Positions 51,390 through 62,308 of a DNA stretch of 64,000 nt are shown piece by piece. The notes under the pieces are model-generated. The model ran no database searches, was not told the DNA's origin, and saw only the letters and a program-made list of their open reading frames with translations. The DNA is from Pseudomonas sp. ML2-2023-3 (GTDB lineage Bacteria > Pseudomonadota > Gammaproteobacteria > Pseudomonadales > Pseudomonadaceae), in the NCBI RefSeq assembly GCF_037055275.1, contig NZ_CP146343.1, forward strand, positions 5,115,001 to 5,179,000, in the 5' to 3' direction. The position numbers and the translations under genes are program-made. The number at the start of each line of letters is the position of its first letter. The first letter of the stretch is position 1.

Positions 51390-51397
51390 TTCAAGCC

Positions 51398-53314
51398 TTA
51401 TTGATCAGCAGCAGGGCCGCCGATAGGTGTTTCCGGGCGCTCGGTTTTATCCAGCGTCGGGGCAGTCGGGGTACCCGAACTACCGTCTTCCCAGTCACGC
51501 GGCTCGCGCGGCGGACGACCCGCCATGATGTCGTCGATCTGATCGGCATCGATCGTTTCGTACTTCATCAACGCGTCAGCCATAGCATCGAGCTTGTCAC
51601 GGTTTTCGGTCAGGATCTGCTTGGCCGTGTTGTAGCACTGATCAATGATGCTGCGTACTTCGGAGTCGATCAGCTTGGCTGTTTCGCCCGACACGCTTGC
51701 AGACTGACCACCACCACGACCCAGATAAGACTCTTCGTCCTCGGCATACATCAGAGGGCCAAGCTTCTCGGACAAGCCCCACTTGGTCACCATGTTCCGC
51801 GCAATCTGGCTGGCACGCATGATGTCGTTGGAAGCGCCGGTGGTAACACCGTCGAAACCCAGGGTCATCTCTTCAGCGATACGGCCACCATATAGCGAGC
51901 AGATCTGGCTGATCAGCGCACGCTTGGACAGGCTGTAACGATCTTCTTCCGGCAGGAACATGGTTACGCCCAAGGCGCGACCACGAGGGATGATCGAAAC
52001 CTTGTAGACCGGATCATGCTCAGGCACTACGCGACCGACGATAGCGTGACCCGCCTCGTGATAAGCCGTGTTGCGCTTTTCTTTGTCCGACATGACCATC
52101 GATTTGCGCTCGGCGCCCATCATGATCTTGTCTTTAGCCAGCTCAAACTCTTTCATTTCAACAACACGCTTACCGGTGCGCGCTGCGAACAGGGAAGCTT
52201 CGTTCACCAGGTTTGCCAGATCGGCACCCGAGAAGCCCGGAGTACCACGTGCAATCACGCCCGGCTGGACATCATCGCCCATCGGCACTTTACGCATGTG
52301 CACCTTGAGGATCTGCTCGCGACCACGAATGTCCGGCAAGCCAACCACAACCTGACGGTCAAAACGACCTGGACGCAACAGCGCAGGATCGAGCACATCA
52401 GGACGGTTGGTGGCAGCAATCACAATGATGCCGTCATTCATCTCAAAGCCGTCCATCTCAACCAGCAACTGGTTAAGCGTCTGCTCGCGCTCATCATGAC
52501 CGCCGCCCATGCCGTTACCACGGTGACGGCCGACCGCATCGATTTCATCGATAAAGATGATGCAGGGTGCGTGTTTCTTGGCTTGTTCAAACATGTCACG
52601 AACACGGCTTGCGCCGACGCCCACGAACATTTCAACAAAGTCGGAACCGGAAATCGTGAAGAACGGCACCTTGGCTTCGCCCGCGATTGCCTTGGCAATC
52701 AGGGTTTTACCGGTACCCGGTGGGCCAACCATCAGCACACCACGAGGAATACGACCACCCAGGCGCTGGAACTTGCCCGGATCTCGCAGGAATTCGACCA
52801 GTTCGCCGACTTCTTCCTTCGCCTCATCACAACCCGCTACGTCAGCCAGAGTCGTTTTGACCTGGTCTTCCGACAGCAGCCGCGCCTTGCTCTTGCCAAA
52901 GCTCATCGGGCCGCCTTTGCCGCCGGCACCGCCCTGCATCTGGCGCATCATGAACATGAAGACAGCGATGATCACCAGAATCGGGAAGCTTGCAACCAGC
53001 AGCTGAGTCCAGATGCTTTGTTGCTCTGGCAGTTTGCCCTCAACGGTCACATGGTTATCCACCAGGTCACCGATCAAACCGTTGTCCTGAATAGCCGGAC
53101 GGATGGTTTTGAAGGAATCGCCATCGCTGCGTTTGCCGGTAATCACGTAGCCATCCACGGCAACGCGCTCGACCTTGCCATCCTTAACTTGCTGGATGAA
53201 GTCGGAATAGTTGAGGGTTTGTGGCTCGTTTGGACTGGAGAAGTTGTTCATCACTGTCACCAGGACAGCGGCGATGATCAACCACAGGATCAGATTCTTT
53301 GCCATATCGTTCAA
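51398..53314 (-). CDS. ftsH: ATP-dependent zinc metalloprotease FtsH
   Basis: Membrane-bound AAA+ protease, 638 aa if started at the TTG at 53314, or 635 from the ATG at 53305. AGAGGG lies 7 nt before the TTG but 16 nt before the ATG, favouring TTG. Two TM helices (about 7-23 and 105-125) flank a periplasmic domain. Walker [10 protein letters not shown], Walker [12 protein letters not shown], the SRH and the zinc motif HEAGH are intact. The C-terminal tail is variable. Upstream of folP. Confidence 0.97.
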   Translation of the reverse strand: MNDMAKNLILWLIIAAVLVTVMNNFSSPNEPQTLNYSDFIQQVKDGKVERVAVDGYVITGKRSDGDSFKTIRPAIQDNGLIGDLVDNHVTVEGKLPEQQSIWTQLLVASFPILVIIAVFMFMMRQMQGGAGGKGGPMSFGKSKARLLSEDQVKTTLADVAGCDEAKEEVGELVEFLRDPGKFQRLGGRIPRGVLMVGPPGTGKTLIAKAIAGEAKVPFFTISGSDFVEMFVGVGASRVRDMFEQAKKHAPCIIFIDEIDAVGRHRGNGMGGGHDEREQTLNQLLVEMDGFEMNDGIIVIAATNRPDVLDPALLRPGRFDRQVVVGLPDIRGREQILKVHMRKVPMGDDVQPGVIARGTPGFSGADLANLVNEASLFAARTGKRVVEMKEFELAKDKIMMGAERKSMVMSDKEKRNTAYHEAGHAIVGRVVPEHDPVYKVSIIPRGRALGVTMFLPEEDRYSLSKRALISQICSLYGGRIAEEMTLGFDGVTTGASNDIMRASQIARNMVTKWGLSEKLGPLMYAEDEESYLGRGGGQSASVSGETAKLIDSEVRSIIDQCYNTAKQILTENRDKLDAMADALMKYETIDADQIDDIMAGRPPREPRDWEDGSSGTPTAPTLDKTERPETPIGGPAADQ

Positions 53315-53450
53315 TTAGCTACCCTCTGAAGCAAGCCCCGCTACTGAAGCGTGCTTCGCATGATATTCACCGGCATAACTTACTACATTGCCTACAACCC
53401 TTGCAGGCTCCGTCTGTAACCCTTTGTGAAACTTTGACTACACAATATTC

Positions 53451-53478
53451 GTTATGCCAGATCTGTAAAGCGATTCAA
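53451..53478 (-). promoter_or_regulatory. Candidate sigma-70 promoter of ftsH
   Basis: On the minus strand TTGAAT (53473-53478), 16-bp spacer, CATAAC (53451-53456), just downstream of rlmE. This implies a leader of about 130 nt for ftsH. A heat-shock promoter was looked for but no clear sigma-32 pattern was found. Confidence 0.4.
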
Positions 53479-53496
53479 AAAAAACTATCGCCCTTG

Positions 53497-54147
53497 TCAG
53501 AGACGCTCATCACTGGCGGAACCATCGATACCGCGGAAGCCGCGCCCCAGCAAATACTGCTCGCGGGACCTGTCTCGAGACGACGACGGCTTGCGCATCT
53601 GCACCTTGTCGAACAGCTTGCGAATGTCTTTGTGGTACTGATCGAAGCCTTCGCCTTGGAAAACTTTAATCAGAAAATCACCACCAGGACGTAGGACGCG
53701 ACCAGCAAGGTCCAGTGCCAATTCGCACAGGAACATCGCCCGGGGCATATCCACAGCGGCCAATCCACTCATATTGGGGGCCATATCAGAAATCACAAGG
53801 TCTACTTGCGTATTTCCTACTGCTTCGAGGATCTGTGCCAGTACGGCGTCCTCGGTAAAGTCGCCCTTGATGAAGGTCACATCAGGAATGCTGTCCATGT
53901 CCAGGATGTCGGAAGCAATCAAACGCCCCTGACCACCGATCAGACGACTGGTCACCTGTGACCAGCCACCCGGGGCAGCACCCAGGTCAATCACTGTCAT
54001 GCCGGGACGAATGAGTCGATCGCGCTCTTGAATCTCCAGCAATTTGTAGCTGGCGCGCGAGCGATACCCGTCTTTTTGCGCCATTTTGACGTACGGGTCG
54101 TTGAAATGCTCTTTCAGCCAGTTAAGGCTAGTCTTGGAACGGGCCAC
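53497..54147 (-). CDS. rlmE: 23S rRNA (uridine(2552)-2'-O)-methyltransferase
   Basis: Heat-shock methyltransferase FtsJ/RrmJ modifying U2552 of 23S rRNA. 216 aa from the GTG at 54147 ([14 protein letters not shown]), with GAGG 6 nt upstream. SAM motif [11 protein letters not shown], catalytic Asp in DMAPNMSG and Lys in IKVFQGEGF. Divergent from yhbY and upstream of ftsH, as in E. coli. Confidence 0.97.
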   Translation of the reverse strand: MARSKTSLNWLKEHFNDPYVKMAQKDGYRSRASYKLLEIQERDRLIRPGMTVIDLGAAPGGWSQVTSRLIGGQGRLIASDILDMDSIPDVTFIKGDFTEDAVLAQILEAVGNTQVDLVISDMAPNMSGLAAVDMPRAMFLCELALDLAGRVLRPGGDFLIKVFQGEGFDQYHKDIRKLFDKVQMRKPSSSRDRSREQYLLGRGFRGIDGSASDERL

Positions 54148-54254
54148 GGGCCACCTCAAAAATTTTAAACGGGTCGTGATTAACTGGGCGGTCTGGGACT
54201 CGCTCGGGTAAACTGGCCGCCGCTTTTTACAAGATCAGACACAGGGGTCAGATT

Positions 54255-54563
54255 ATGCCGCTCACTCAAGAGCAGAAGAAACAGTACAAATCCATTGGCC
54301 ACCATCTGAAACCAGTTTTGACTGTGGCTGATAATGGTTTGACTGAAGGTGTTTTAGCCGAACTCGAACGCGCATTGGGCGATCACGAGCTGATTAAAAT
54401 CAAAGTCAACATTCTGGATCGTGAATCCCGCCTGGAAGCCGTCGCACAAATGTGCAAGGCCGGCAAAGCGGAACTGGTACAGGTTATCGGCAAAATGGCG
54501 CTTCTGTACCGCAAGAACGTCAATGTAAACAAGCAACTGTCGAACATCCATCGCTTCAAGTGA
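54255..54563 (+). CDS. yhbY: YhbY family ribosome assembly RNA-binding protein
   Basis: 102-aa CRM/KH-like RNA-binding protein associated with pre-50S particles. Recognised by LTQEQKKQYKSIGHHLKPVL, the GxxG-type KAGKAELVQVIGKMALLYRK and the basic C-terminus. Divergent partner of rlmE. Confidence 0.93.
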   Translation: MPLTQEQKKQYKSIGHHLKPVLTVADNGLTEGVLAELERALGDHELIKIKVNILDRESRLEAVAQMCKAGKAELVQVIGKMALLYRKNVNVNKQLSNIHRFK

Positions 54564-54841
54564 TGTCGACAAGGGTCAAGGGTGCGCCTGGCGCGCCCTG
54601 AAACTCTTCCAGGGATAAACCCGAGAGCCATGCAAGAACTGCCCGCGCAACGCATCAGGCAGCCAGAGACGCCCAACGCAACCCTTCCCGCACCTGCTAC
54701 TCGCCTTTCAACTTGCAACGCTGCCAACCGGGTTCAGGCCAGCACCGCTAAAAATTCTGTGTGCAACAACCACAAGCTGCCGACCCGGAACACCCGGGCC
54801 AGCCGCCAAAGAAGTGCGCCCGCACAAGGCGGGCGCCATTC
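54564..54841. other. Convergent spacer between yhbY and greA
   Basis: 278 bp with no gene. Just after yhbY is the stem GGGTGCGC/GCGCGCCC (54579-54597) without a T-tract. At the other end is the greA terminator. The Pro/Thr-rich frames in between have no ribosome-binding site or family resemblance. Confidence 0.55.
54816..54836 (-). terminator. Terminator of the carAB-greA transcript
   Basis: Stem GCGCCCGC/GCGGGCGC with a 5-nt loop, followed on the minus strand by ACTTCTTT; 5 bp after the greA stop. Confidence 0.7.
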
Positions 54842-55318
54842 TTAGATGTGACGCACCTCAATGATCTCGTATTCAATAACACCGCCAGGTGTTTTCACCG
54901 CGACTACGTCACCCTCTTCCTTGGCAATCAAGGCACGAGCAAGTGGCGAACCCACGGAGATTTTTCCGAGCTTGAAGTCAGCTTCATCTTCACCAACGAT
55001 CTGATAGACAACGCGCTCGTCAGTTTCAACGTTCGCGATCTCAACCGTGGTGCCGAAAATCACCTTGCCGGTGTGAGGAATCGCTGCCACATCAATAACC
55101 ACTGCGTTTTGCAGACGGCCTTCGATGTCACGGATACGAGCCTCAGACATACCCTGGAGCTCACGAGCTGCATGGTATTCAGCATTTTCTTTCAAATCGC
55201 CCAACTCACGCGCCGTACCGATTTCCTTGCTCAGCTTCGGCCGAACAACCTTGGTCAGGTGTGCGAGTTCTTCCTCCAGGGCCTTGTGGCCCTGGACGGT
55301 CATTGGATACTTGATCAT
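54842..55318 (-). CDS. greA: Transcription elongation factor GreA
   Basis: Rescues backtracked RNAP by stimulating transcript cleavage. 158 aa: N-terminal coiled coil (about 8-75) with the acidic tip ([13 protein letters not shown]) and a C-terminal domain ending [14 protein letters not shown]. The ATG overlaps the carB stop by 4 bp, so greA is translated from the car transcript. Confidence 0.97.
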   Translation of the reverse strand: MIKYPMTVQGHKALEEELAHLTKVVRPKLSKEIGTARELGDLKENAEYHAARELQGMSEARIRDIEGRLQNAVVIDVAAIPHTGKVIFGTTVEIANVETDERVVYQIVGEDEADFKLGKISVGSPLARALIAKEEGDVVAVKTPGGVIEYEIIEVRHI

Positions 55319-58300
55319 GACTTCAATCCTGCGTGTAGATCCTGCAAGCGGCGCACGGTTTTTTCAGGACCGAACTTGAGCGCTTCGCAGATCGCTTCGC
55401 CAGCAGCAATGGTCGTGGTGCAGTAGATCTTGTGCTGCAGCGCGTTGCGGCGAATGGAGTAGGAGTCAGCAATCGACTGACGACCCTCGGTAGTGTTGAT
55501 GATCAAGGTAACTTCGTCATTCTTGATCATGTCGACAACGTGCGGACGACCTTCGGTCACCTTGTTCACGCGACGTACTTTCAAGCTGGCAGCTTCGATG
55601 AACTTGGCTGTGCCCGCCGTTGAAACGATCTCGAAGCCCAGGCTGATCAGGTCGCGAGCAACGCCAGCCACCAGGGGCTTGTCGTCGTCACGAACGCTGA
55701 TGAAGGCAGTACCGCCAGTCGGCAGCACTTCGCTTGCACCCATCTGGGCCTTGGCAAAAGCTTCGCCGAAGGTATCGCCCACACCCATCACTTCACCGGT
55801 GGACTTCATCTCAGGGCCGAGAATCGGGTCAACACCCGGGAATTTGGCGAACGGGAAGACCGCCTCTTTCACGCTGTAGAAGTTAGGAATGATTTCTTTG
55901 GTGAAGCCGATTTCTTTCAGGGTTTTACCGGCCATCACGCGAGCTGCGATCATCGCCAGGGAAACACCGATGCACTTGGACACGAAAGGAACGGTACGCG
56001 AAGCACGCGGGTTCACTTCGATCACGTAGATATCTTCGCCCTGCAGAGCCAACTGCACGTTCATCAGGCCGACAACGCCCAATTCCAGAGCCATCTTCTT
56101 GACCTGCTCGCGCATCTCGTCCTGGATGTGCAGCGGCAGCGAGTACGGCGGCAGCGAACATGCAGAGTCACCAGAGTGAACACCCGCCTGCTCGATGTGC
56201 TGCATGATCGCGCCGATCACTACATCAGTACCGTCGCAGACAGCATCCACGTCCATTTCGATGGCACAGTTGAGGAAGTGATCCAGCAGCACAGGGCTGT
56301 CGTTGGACACTTTCACCGCGTCGCGCAGGTAGCGCTTGAGCTCTTCTTCTTCGTAAACGATTTCCATCGCACGGCCGCCCAAAACGTAGGACGGACGAAC
56401 AACCAGCGGGTAACCGATCTTGCCAGCGGCGCGAATCGCTTCGTCTTCGCTGCGCACAGTGGCGTTTGGCGGCTGACGCAGGTTCAGGCGCTCAACCATC
56501 TGCTGGAAACGCTCGCGGTCTTCAGCACGGTCGATGGCGTCAGGGCTGGTACCGATGATCGGTACGCCGGCTTCTTCCAGGGCGCGGGCCAGTTTCAGCG
56601 GGGTTTGGCCGCCGTACTGGACGATCACGCCTTTTGGCTTCTCGACCCGCACGATTTCCAGGACGTCTTCGAGGGTTACGGATTCAAAGTACAGACGATC
56701 CGAAGTGTCGTAGTCGGTGGAAACGGTTTCCGGGTTGCAGTTGACCATGATGGTCTCGTAACCGTCTGCACGCAGCGCCAGAGCGGCGTGAACGCAGCAA
56801 TAGTCGAACTCGATACCTTGGCCGATACGGTTCGGGCCACCGCCCAGGATCATGATCTTGTCACGATCCGAAGGGTTGGCTTCGCACTCTTCCTCGTAGG
56901 TGGAGTACATGTAAGCGGTGTCGGTGGCGAACTCGGCGGCGCAGGTGTCAACGCGCTTGTAGACCGGGAACACTTCCAGCTTGTGACGGTGACGACGCAG
57001 GTTTTTCTCGGTGACACCCAGCAGTACGGCCAGGCGCGCATCGGAGAAGCCCTTGCGCTTGAGGCGATACATGGCATCACGGTCAATCGAGGACAGCGCC
57101 ATGGTCTTGATCTTTTCTTCGTCCTTGATCAGATCTTCGATCTGCACCAGGAACCAAGGGTCAATCATGTTCATGCCGAAGATATCTTCGACGGTCATGC
57201 CTGCGCGGAACGCGTCAGCCACGTACCAGATACGCTCGGCGCCCGGCACGGTCAGTTCGCGCTTGAGCACGGCCATGCTTTCCGGGTTGCTCAGGTCCAG
57301 CTTTGGATCAAGACCGCTTACACCCACTTCCAGACCGCGAAGGGCCTTTTGCAGGGATTCCTGGAAAGTCCGGCCGATAGCCATGACTTCACCCACAGAT
57401 TTCATCTGCGTGGTCAAACGAGCGTCAGCCTTGGCGAACTTCTCGAAAGCAAAGCGCGGCAGCTTGGTCACAACGTAGTCGATGGACGGCTCGAAGGACG
57501 CAGGAGTAGCGCCGCCGGTGATTTCGTTTTGCAGTTCGTCCAGGGTGTAGCCGATCGCCAACTTGGCAGCGATACGTGCAATCGGGAAACCGGTCGCTTT
57601 CGATGCCAGGGCCGAGGAACGCGATACACGCGGGTTCATCTCGATCACAACCATACGGCCGGTGTCCGGGCAAATACCGAACTGAACGTTGGAACCGCCG
57701 GTTTCAACGCCGATCTCACGCAGTACCGCCAGGGAGGCGTTACGCATGATCTGGTATTCCTTGTCCGTCAGGGTTTGTGCCGGAGCAACGGTGATCGAGT
57801 CACCGGTGTGCACGCCCATCGGGTCAAAGTTTTCAATCGAGCACACGATGATGCAGTTGTCCTTCTTATCGCGGACAACCTCCATCTCGTACTCTTTCCA
57901 GCCGATCAGGGATTCGTCGATCAGCAGCTCTTTGGTTGGCGACAGGTCCAGGCCGCGAGCGCAGATTTCTTCGAACTCTTCACGGTTGTAAGCAATACCG
58001 CCACCGGTGCCGCCCATGGTGAAGGACGGACGGATGATGCACGGGAAGCCCAGCTTTTCGAGAACCGCATTAGCCTCTTCCATGCTGTGAGCGATACCGG
58101 AACGCGGGCAGTCAAGACCGATGGACTTCATCGCCTTGTCGAAACGCGAACGGTCTTCAGCCTTGTCGATGGTGTCGGCATTGGCGCCGATCATCTCTAC
58201 GCCGAACTTCTCCAGAACGCCTTCGCGCTCCAGATCCAGTGCGCAGTTCAGAGCAGTCTGGCCGCCCATGGTTGGGAGCAGTGCGTCCGGACGCTCTTTT

Positions 58301-58536
58301 TCGATGATCTTGGCAACGGTCTGCCATTTGATCGGCTCGATGTAGGTGGCGTCGGCCATGTCCGGGTCGGTCATGATGGTGGCCGGGTTGGAGTTCACCA
58401 GGATGACGCGATAACCCTCTTCGCGCAGGGCTTTACAGGCCTGGGCGCCGGAGTAGTCGAATTCACAGGCCTGGCCGATAACAATCGGGCCAGCGCCGAG
58501 AATCAGGATGCTTTTTATGTCTGTACGTTTTGGCAT
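55315..58536 (-). CDS. carB: Carbamoyl-phosphate synthase large subunit
   Basis: 1073 aa from the ATG at 58536 ([16 protein letters not shown]); a TTG 15 bases upstream is the alternative. Two homologous ATP-grasp halves (first about 1-400, second about 550-935) are separated by the oligomerisation domain. A C-terminal MGS-like allosteric domain binds UMP/ornithine in the family. Works with CarA to supply carbamoyl phosphate for arginine and pyrimidines. Confidence 0.98.
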   Translation of the reverse strand: MPKRTDIKSILILGAGPIVIGQACEFDYSGAQACKALREEGYRVILVNSNPATIMTDPDMADATYIEPIKWQTVAKIIEKERPDALLPTMGGQTALNCALDLEREGVLEKFGVEMIGANADTIDKAEDRSRFDKAMKSIGLDCPRSGIAHSMEEANAVLEKLGFPCIIRPSFTMGGTGGGIAYNREEFEEICARGLDLSPTKELLIDESLIGWKEYEMEVVRDKKDNCIIVCSIENFDPMGVHTGDSITVAPAQTLTDKEYQIMRNASLAVLREIGVETGGSNVQFGICPDTGRMVVIEMNPRVSRSSALASKATGFPIARIAAKLAIGYTLDELQNEITGGATPASFEPSIDYVVTKLPRFAFEKFAKADARLTTQMKSVGEVMAIGRTFQESLQKALRGLEVGVSGLDPKLDLSNPESMAVLKRELTVPGAERIWYVADAFRAGMTVEDIFGMNMIDPWFLVQIEDLIKDEEKIKTMALSSIDRDAMYRLKRKGFSDARLAVLLGVTEKNLRRHRHKLEVFPVYKRVDTCAAEFATDTAYMYSTYEEECEANPSDRDKIMILGGGPNRIGQGIEFDYCCVHAALALRADGYETIMVNCNPETVSTDYDTSDRLYFESVTLEDVLEIVRVEKPKGVIVQYGGQTPLKLARALEEAGVPIIGTSPDAIDRAEDRERFQQMVERLNLRQPPNATVRSEDEAIRAAGKIGYPLVVRPSYVLGGRAMEIVYEEEELKRYLRDAVKVSNDSPVLLDHFLNCAIEMDVDAVCDGTDVVIGAIMQHIEQAGVHSGDSACSLPPYSLPLHIQDEMREQVKKMALELGVVGLMNVQLALQGEDIYVIEVNPRASRTVPFVSKCIGVSLAMIAARVMAGKTLKEIGFTKEIIPNFYSVKEAVFPFAKFPGVDPILGPEMKSTGEVMGVGDTFGEAFAKAQMGASEVLPTGGTAFISVRDDDKPLVAGVARDLISLGFEIVSTAGTAKFIEAASLKVRRVNKVTEGRPHVVDMIKNDEVTLIINTTEGRQSIADSYSIRRNALQHKIYCTTTIAAGEAICEALKFGPEKTVRRLQDLHAGLKS

Positions 58537-58591
58537 GGGTTTGTCACTCAAATCCGCAGGTCAGTCGGCAAGCTGTCAATCAGGCTTCTGA

Positions 58592-58635
58592 AGCGCCCTG
58601 GGGGCCACCGAAGGTCGGGGCCGCCACAGGGCGCT
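58592..58635 (-). other. Hairpin in the carA-carB spacer
   Basis: AGCGCCCTG and CAGGGCGCT form a perfect 9-bp stem around a G+C-rich loop in the 114-bp spacer. No U-tract. The spacer is too short for the extra ORF found between carA and carB in some pseudomonads. Confidence 0.55.
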
Positions 58636-58650
58636 GCAGCAGGGAGCTGA

Positions 58651-59787
58651 TCAGCGGCGCTTGGCCATCTCATTGATGAAGCGATCGAACAGCGGCGCAA
58701 CGTCGTTCGGGCCAGGGCTTGCTTCAGGGTGACCCTGGAAGCTGAAAGCGCTCTTGTCGGTCAGCTCGATACCTTGCAGCGTGCCGTCGAACAGCGACTT
58801 GTGAATGGCGCGCACGTTGGCTGGCAAGGTTGCTTCGTCTACCGCAAAACCGTGGTTCTGGCTGGTGATCATCACAACACCTGTGTCCAGATCCTGGACC
58901 GGGTGGTTAGCGCCGTGGTGGCCATGACCCATTTTCACGGTCTTGGCGCCCGAGGCCAGAGCCAGCAGCTGGTGACCGAGGCAGATACCAAACACCGGAA
59001 TCTCGGTATTCAGAACTTCCTTGATGGCCGTGATCGCGTAGTCGCAAGGCTCAGGATCGCCAGGACCGTTGGACAGGAACACGCCATCAGGGTTGAGTGC
59101 CAGTACATCGCTGGCCGGGGTCTGAGCAGGAACCACCGTAACGCGGCAGCCGCGCTCAACCAGCATGCGTAGGATGTTCCATTTTACGCCGTAGTCGTAC
59201 GCGACCACGTGGTAAGGCAGCTCGCTGGCTTCGATAGTCGGGTGACTGTCAGTGGCCAGGTTCCAGACGCTGGAGCGCCACTCGTAGGCTTTTTCGGTGC
59301 TGACGACTTTCGCCAGATCCATGCCTTTCAGGCCCGGGAAGCCGCGAGCAGCTGCAATTGCAGCCTCGTCAGAAATATTGTCGCCCGCCATGATGCAACC
59401 GTTCTGCGCGCCTTTCTCACGCAGGATGCGCGTCAGGCGGCGAGTGTCGATACCGGCGATGGCTACAACATTGTTGGCTTTCAGGTAGTCGGCCAGCGAC
59501 ATGGTGTTGCGCCAGTTGCTTGCAACCAGCGGCAGATCACGGATTACCAGACCTGCGGACCAGACACGATCAGACTCGGCGTCTTCCGGGGTAGTACCGG
59601 TATTGCCAACATGCGGGTAAGTCAGGGTCACGATTTGCTGAGCGTAGGAAGGATCCGTCAGGATCTCCTGGTAGCCAGTCATTGCGGTGTTAAACACCAC
59701 CTCACCAACGGTTTGACCGTCGGCCCCAATGGCTTCGCCGCGAAAAATGCTGCCATCAGCGAGGGCGAGTATGGCTTGCTTAGTCAA
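58651..59787 (-). CDS. carA: Carbamoyl-phosphate synthase small (glutaminase) subunit
   Basis: 378 aa; hydrolyses glutamine and channels ammonia to CarB. N-terminal CPSase_sm_chain domain, then a class I amidotransferase with nucleophile Cys in FGICLGHQL and the His/Glu pair in [10 protein letters not shown]. The start is the TTG at 59787 ([13 protein letters not shown]), supported by a strong GGGAGG 5 nt upstream. The TTG overlaps the TGA of a 30-codon leader ORF (see 59784-59876). Confidence 0.97.
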   Translation of the reverse strand: MTKQAILALADGSIFRGEAIGADGQTVGEVVFNTAMTGYQEILTDPSYAQQIVTLTYPHVGNTGTTPEDAESDRVWSAGLVIRDLPLVASNWRNTMSLADYLKANNVVAIAGIDTRRLTRILREKGAQNGCIMAGDNISDEAAIAAARGFPGLKGMDLAKVVSTEKAYEWRSSVWNLATDSHPTIEASELPYHVVAYDYGVKWNILRMLVERGCRVTVVPAQTPASDVLALNPDGVFLSNGPGDPEPCDYAITAIKEVLNTEIPVFGICLGHQLLALASGAKTVKMGHGHHGANHPVQDLDTGVVMITSQNHGFAVDEATLPANVRAIHKSLFDGTLQGIELTDKSAFSFQGHPEASPGPNDVAPLFDRFINEMAKRR

Positions 59788-59876
59788 GAAGACCTCCCGT
59801 AAATAAAGCCTGAAAGGGCGATCGCAGGTTGTAAAAAAGCGGAGTGACGTATGGACACGTCACCCCGCTTCTTCAT
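59784..59876 (-). CDS. Putative carA leader peptide ORF (30 codons)
   Basis: Starts ATG-AAG-AAG-CGG and encodes [20 protein letters not shown]... ending GRSS. The stop TGA overlaps the carA start (TTGA). Codons 3-14 lie inside the terminator-like hairpin at 59837-59870, so ribosomes on this ORF would melt it. No good ribosome-binding site is seen before the ATG (AGATAATTCG), so translation is unproven. Arg codons (CGG, CGT, AGG) are present but not clustered. Confidence 0.45.
   Translation of the reverse strand: MKKRGDVSIRHSAFLQPAIALSGFIYGRSS
59833..59870 (-). terminator. Attenuator-like terminator in the carA leader
   Basis: On the minus strand AAGCGGGGTGACGT, 6-nt loop, ACGTCACTCCGCTT with one mismatch, and six Ts. 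It lies between the dapB terminator and carA, so it acts in the carA leader rather than after dapB. An upstream stem TTTAGTG/CACTAAA (59891-59910) may be part of the switch. Confidence 0.7.
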
Positions 59877-59916
59877 CGAATTATCTGCGCGCTTTTAGTG
59901 GACACACTAAAGCTGT

Positions 59917-59945
59917 AGCTTACAGAAAAAGGCTTTTTTGGTCTA
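59917..59945 (-). promoter_or_regulatory. Candidate carA promoter
   Basis: On the minus strand TAGACC, 17-bp spacer, TAAGCT preceded by TG. Weak match to consensus, but the only reasonable pair between the dapB terminator and the leader hairpin. Confidence 0.35.
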
Positions 59946-59998
59946 CCGCTAAAGAGTCTAAAAGACAGGAGAATGCGACAGGAAATCGCTTAGCGGTT

Positions 59999-60037
59999 AA
60001 AAATCGGGCTGCTGGCGCGCCAACAGCCCGATTTTAC
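59999..60037 (-). terminator. Terminator after dapB
   Basis: AAAATCGGGCTG/CAGCCCGATTTT with a G+C-rich palindromic loop (TTGGCGCGCCAG) and TTTTT on the minus strand; 9 bp after the dapB stop. Confidence 0.92.
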
Positions 60038-60046
60038 AGAGATAAC

Positions 60047-60853
<807 letters not shown>

Positions 60854-60863
60854 CTACCGCTCC

Positions 60864-61988
60864 TTACAGGTCGCCGAAAAAACGCTTCACGCCTTCAAAC
60901 CAGCCCGTGGCGTTTGGGGAATGGCAGCTATCGCCTTCCAGCGTGGTACGGAACTCTTCCATCAGTTCACGCTGACGACGACTCAACTTGACTGGAGTTT
61001 CAACTACAACGCGGCACATCAGATCGCCTGCACCACCGCCACGCACCGGAGCAACGCCCTTGCCACGCAAGCGGAACTGCTTGCCAGTCTGAGTACCTTC
61101 AGGGACTTTCAACTTGACCCGACCATCCAGCGTTGGCACTTCAAGCTCTGCGCCCAATGCGGCATCAGCCACGCTGATCGGCACTTCACAGAACAAATGC
61201 TTGCCGTCGCGCTGGAAAATCGCGTGCTCGCGCACATCGATCACTACATACAGATCGCCAGTCGGCCCACCCTGTACACCCGCCTCGCCTTCGCCCGACA
61301 GACGAATGCGATCGCCGGTATCAACGCCCGCAGGGACTTTCACGGAAAGGGTTTTGTATTCTTCTACACGGCCTTCGCCACGGCAGCTGTCACACGGATC
61401 AGAGATGACCTTGCCTTGACCATGGCAACGCGGGCAAGTCTGCTGAACAGCGAAGAAACCCTGCTGCATGCGCACCTGACCAATACCGCCACAGGTTGTA
61501 CAGGTCACAGGCGAAGAGCCCTTCTTGGCGCCCGAGCCGTCACATGGCTTGCAGTTGACCAGCGTCGGAACGCGGATATTGACCGTGGTACCGCGCACGG
61601 CCTCTTCCAGATCCAGCTCCAGCGTGTAGCGCAAATCACTGCCACGCTGAGCGCCGCCCCGGGAGCCGCCACGGCCACCACCAAAGAAATCGCTGAACAC
61701 ATCGCCAAAAATATCGGAGAAGTTCTGGCCGCCAAAACCAGCACCGCCGCCACCCATTTGCGGATCAACACCGGCATGGCCGTATTGATCGTAGGCCGCA
61801 CGCTTGCTGGAGTCCGACAGAACTTCGTAAGCTTCGTTAGCTTCCTTGAACAGTTCTTCCGAGGCCTTGTCATCCGGATTGCGGTCCGGGTGATGCTTCA
61901 TCGCCAGTCGGCGATAAGCTTTTTTCAGTTCGATCTCAGTCGTAGTGCGTTCAACACCCAATATTTCGTAATAGTCGCGCTTTGCCAT
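60864..61988 (-). CDS. dnaJ: Molecular chaperone DnaJ
   Basis: Hsp40 co-chaperone, 374 aa from the ATG at 61988 ([15 protein letters not shown]). J-domain with HPD (KHHPDRNPD), Gly/Phe-rich region (about 75-115), then four CxxCxGxG zinc repeats ([32 protein letters not shown]) and the substrate-binding C-terminus. Downstream of dnaK. Confidence 0.98.
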   Translation of the reverse strand: MAKRDYYEILGVERTTTEIELKKAYRRLAMKHHPDRNPDDKASEELFKEANEAYEVLSDSSKRAAYDQYGHAGVDPQMGGGGAGFGGQNFSDIFGDVFSDFFGGGRGGSRGGAQRGSDLRYTLELDLEEAVRGTTVNIRVPTLVNCKPCDGSGAKKGSSPVTCTTCGGIGQVRMQQGFFAVQQTCPRCHGQGKVISDPCDSCRGEGRVEEYKTLSVKVPAGVDTGDRIRLSGEGEAGVQGGPTGDLYVVIDVREHAIFQRDGKHLFCEVPISVADAALGAELEVPTLDGRVKLKVPEGTQTGKQFRLRGKGVAPVRGGGAGDLMCRVVVETPVKLSRRQRELMEEFRTTLEGDSCHSPNATGWFEGVKRFFGDL

Positions 61989-62308
61989 AATTCTTTGCAC
62001 TCTCAAGGACGTTCGACAAAACCCTCCCGAGCCTCGCCAAACCCGCCAAGCCCGAAAAGGATCAGACCCGACTCACGTCTTTTCAACGATATTGGTTTCT
62101 GTTTAACAGCCAATGCATTGGCCGACAGGAGCGATTACCTCTGGCCGGAAAACAAGAAAGATCCAGACCAAACCGCCAGCATTCGACCTTGTCGCATGCT
62201 GTAAAAATTCCTTTACTCCAGACACGCCAACGCGGGAGCAAGCTCCCGCGCGGCGACATCCTACCAGTCACCGCTAAAGCGCGGTCAACTGGCCGACAAA
62301 CAAGCTGA
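61989..62308. other. dnaK-dnaJ spacer
   Basis: 320 bp without a gene. A stem CGCGGGAG/CTCCCGCG lies at 62231-62250, 58 bp after dnaK and without a T-tract. Its GCGGGAGCAAGCTCCCGC core resembles a single REP unit folded on itself. It may stabilise the dnaK message. No clear sigma-32 promoter for dnaJ was recognised. Confidence 0.55.

Noticed and set aside
56128..58650. 840-codon open frame antisense to carB
   Set aside because: Complement of a highly biased coding sequence; carB is full length and intact.
62231..62250. Stem after dnaK as an intrinsic terminator
   Set aside because: No T-tract follows, so it is described as a spacer hairpin only.
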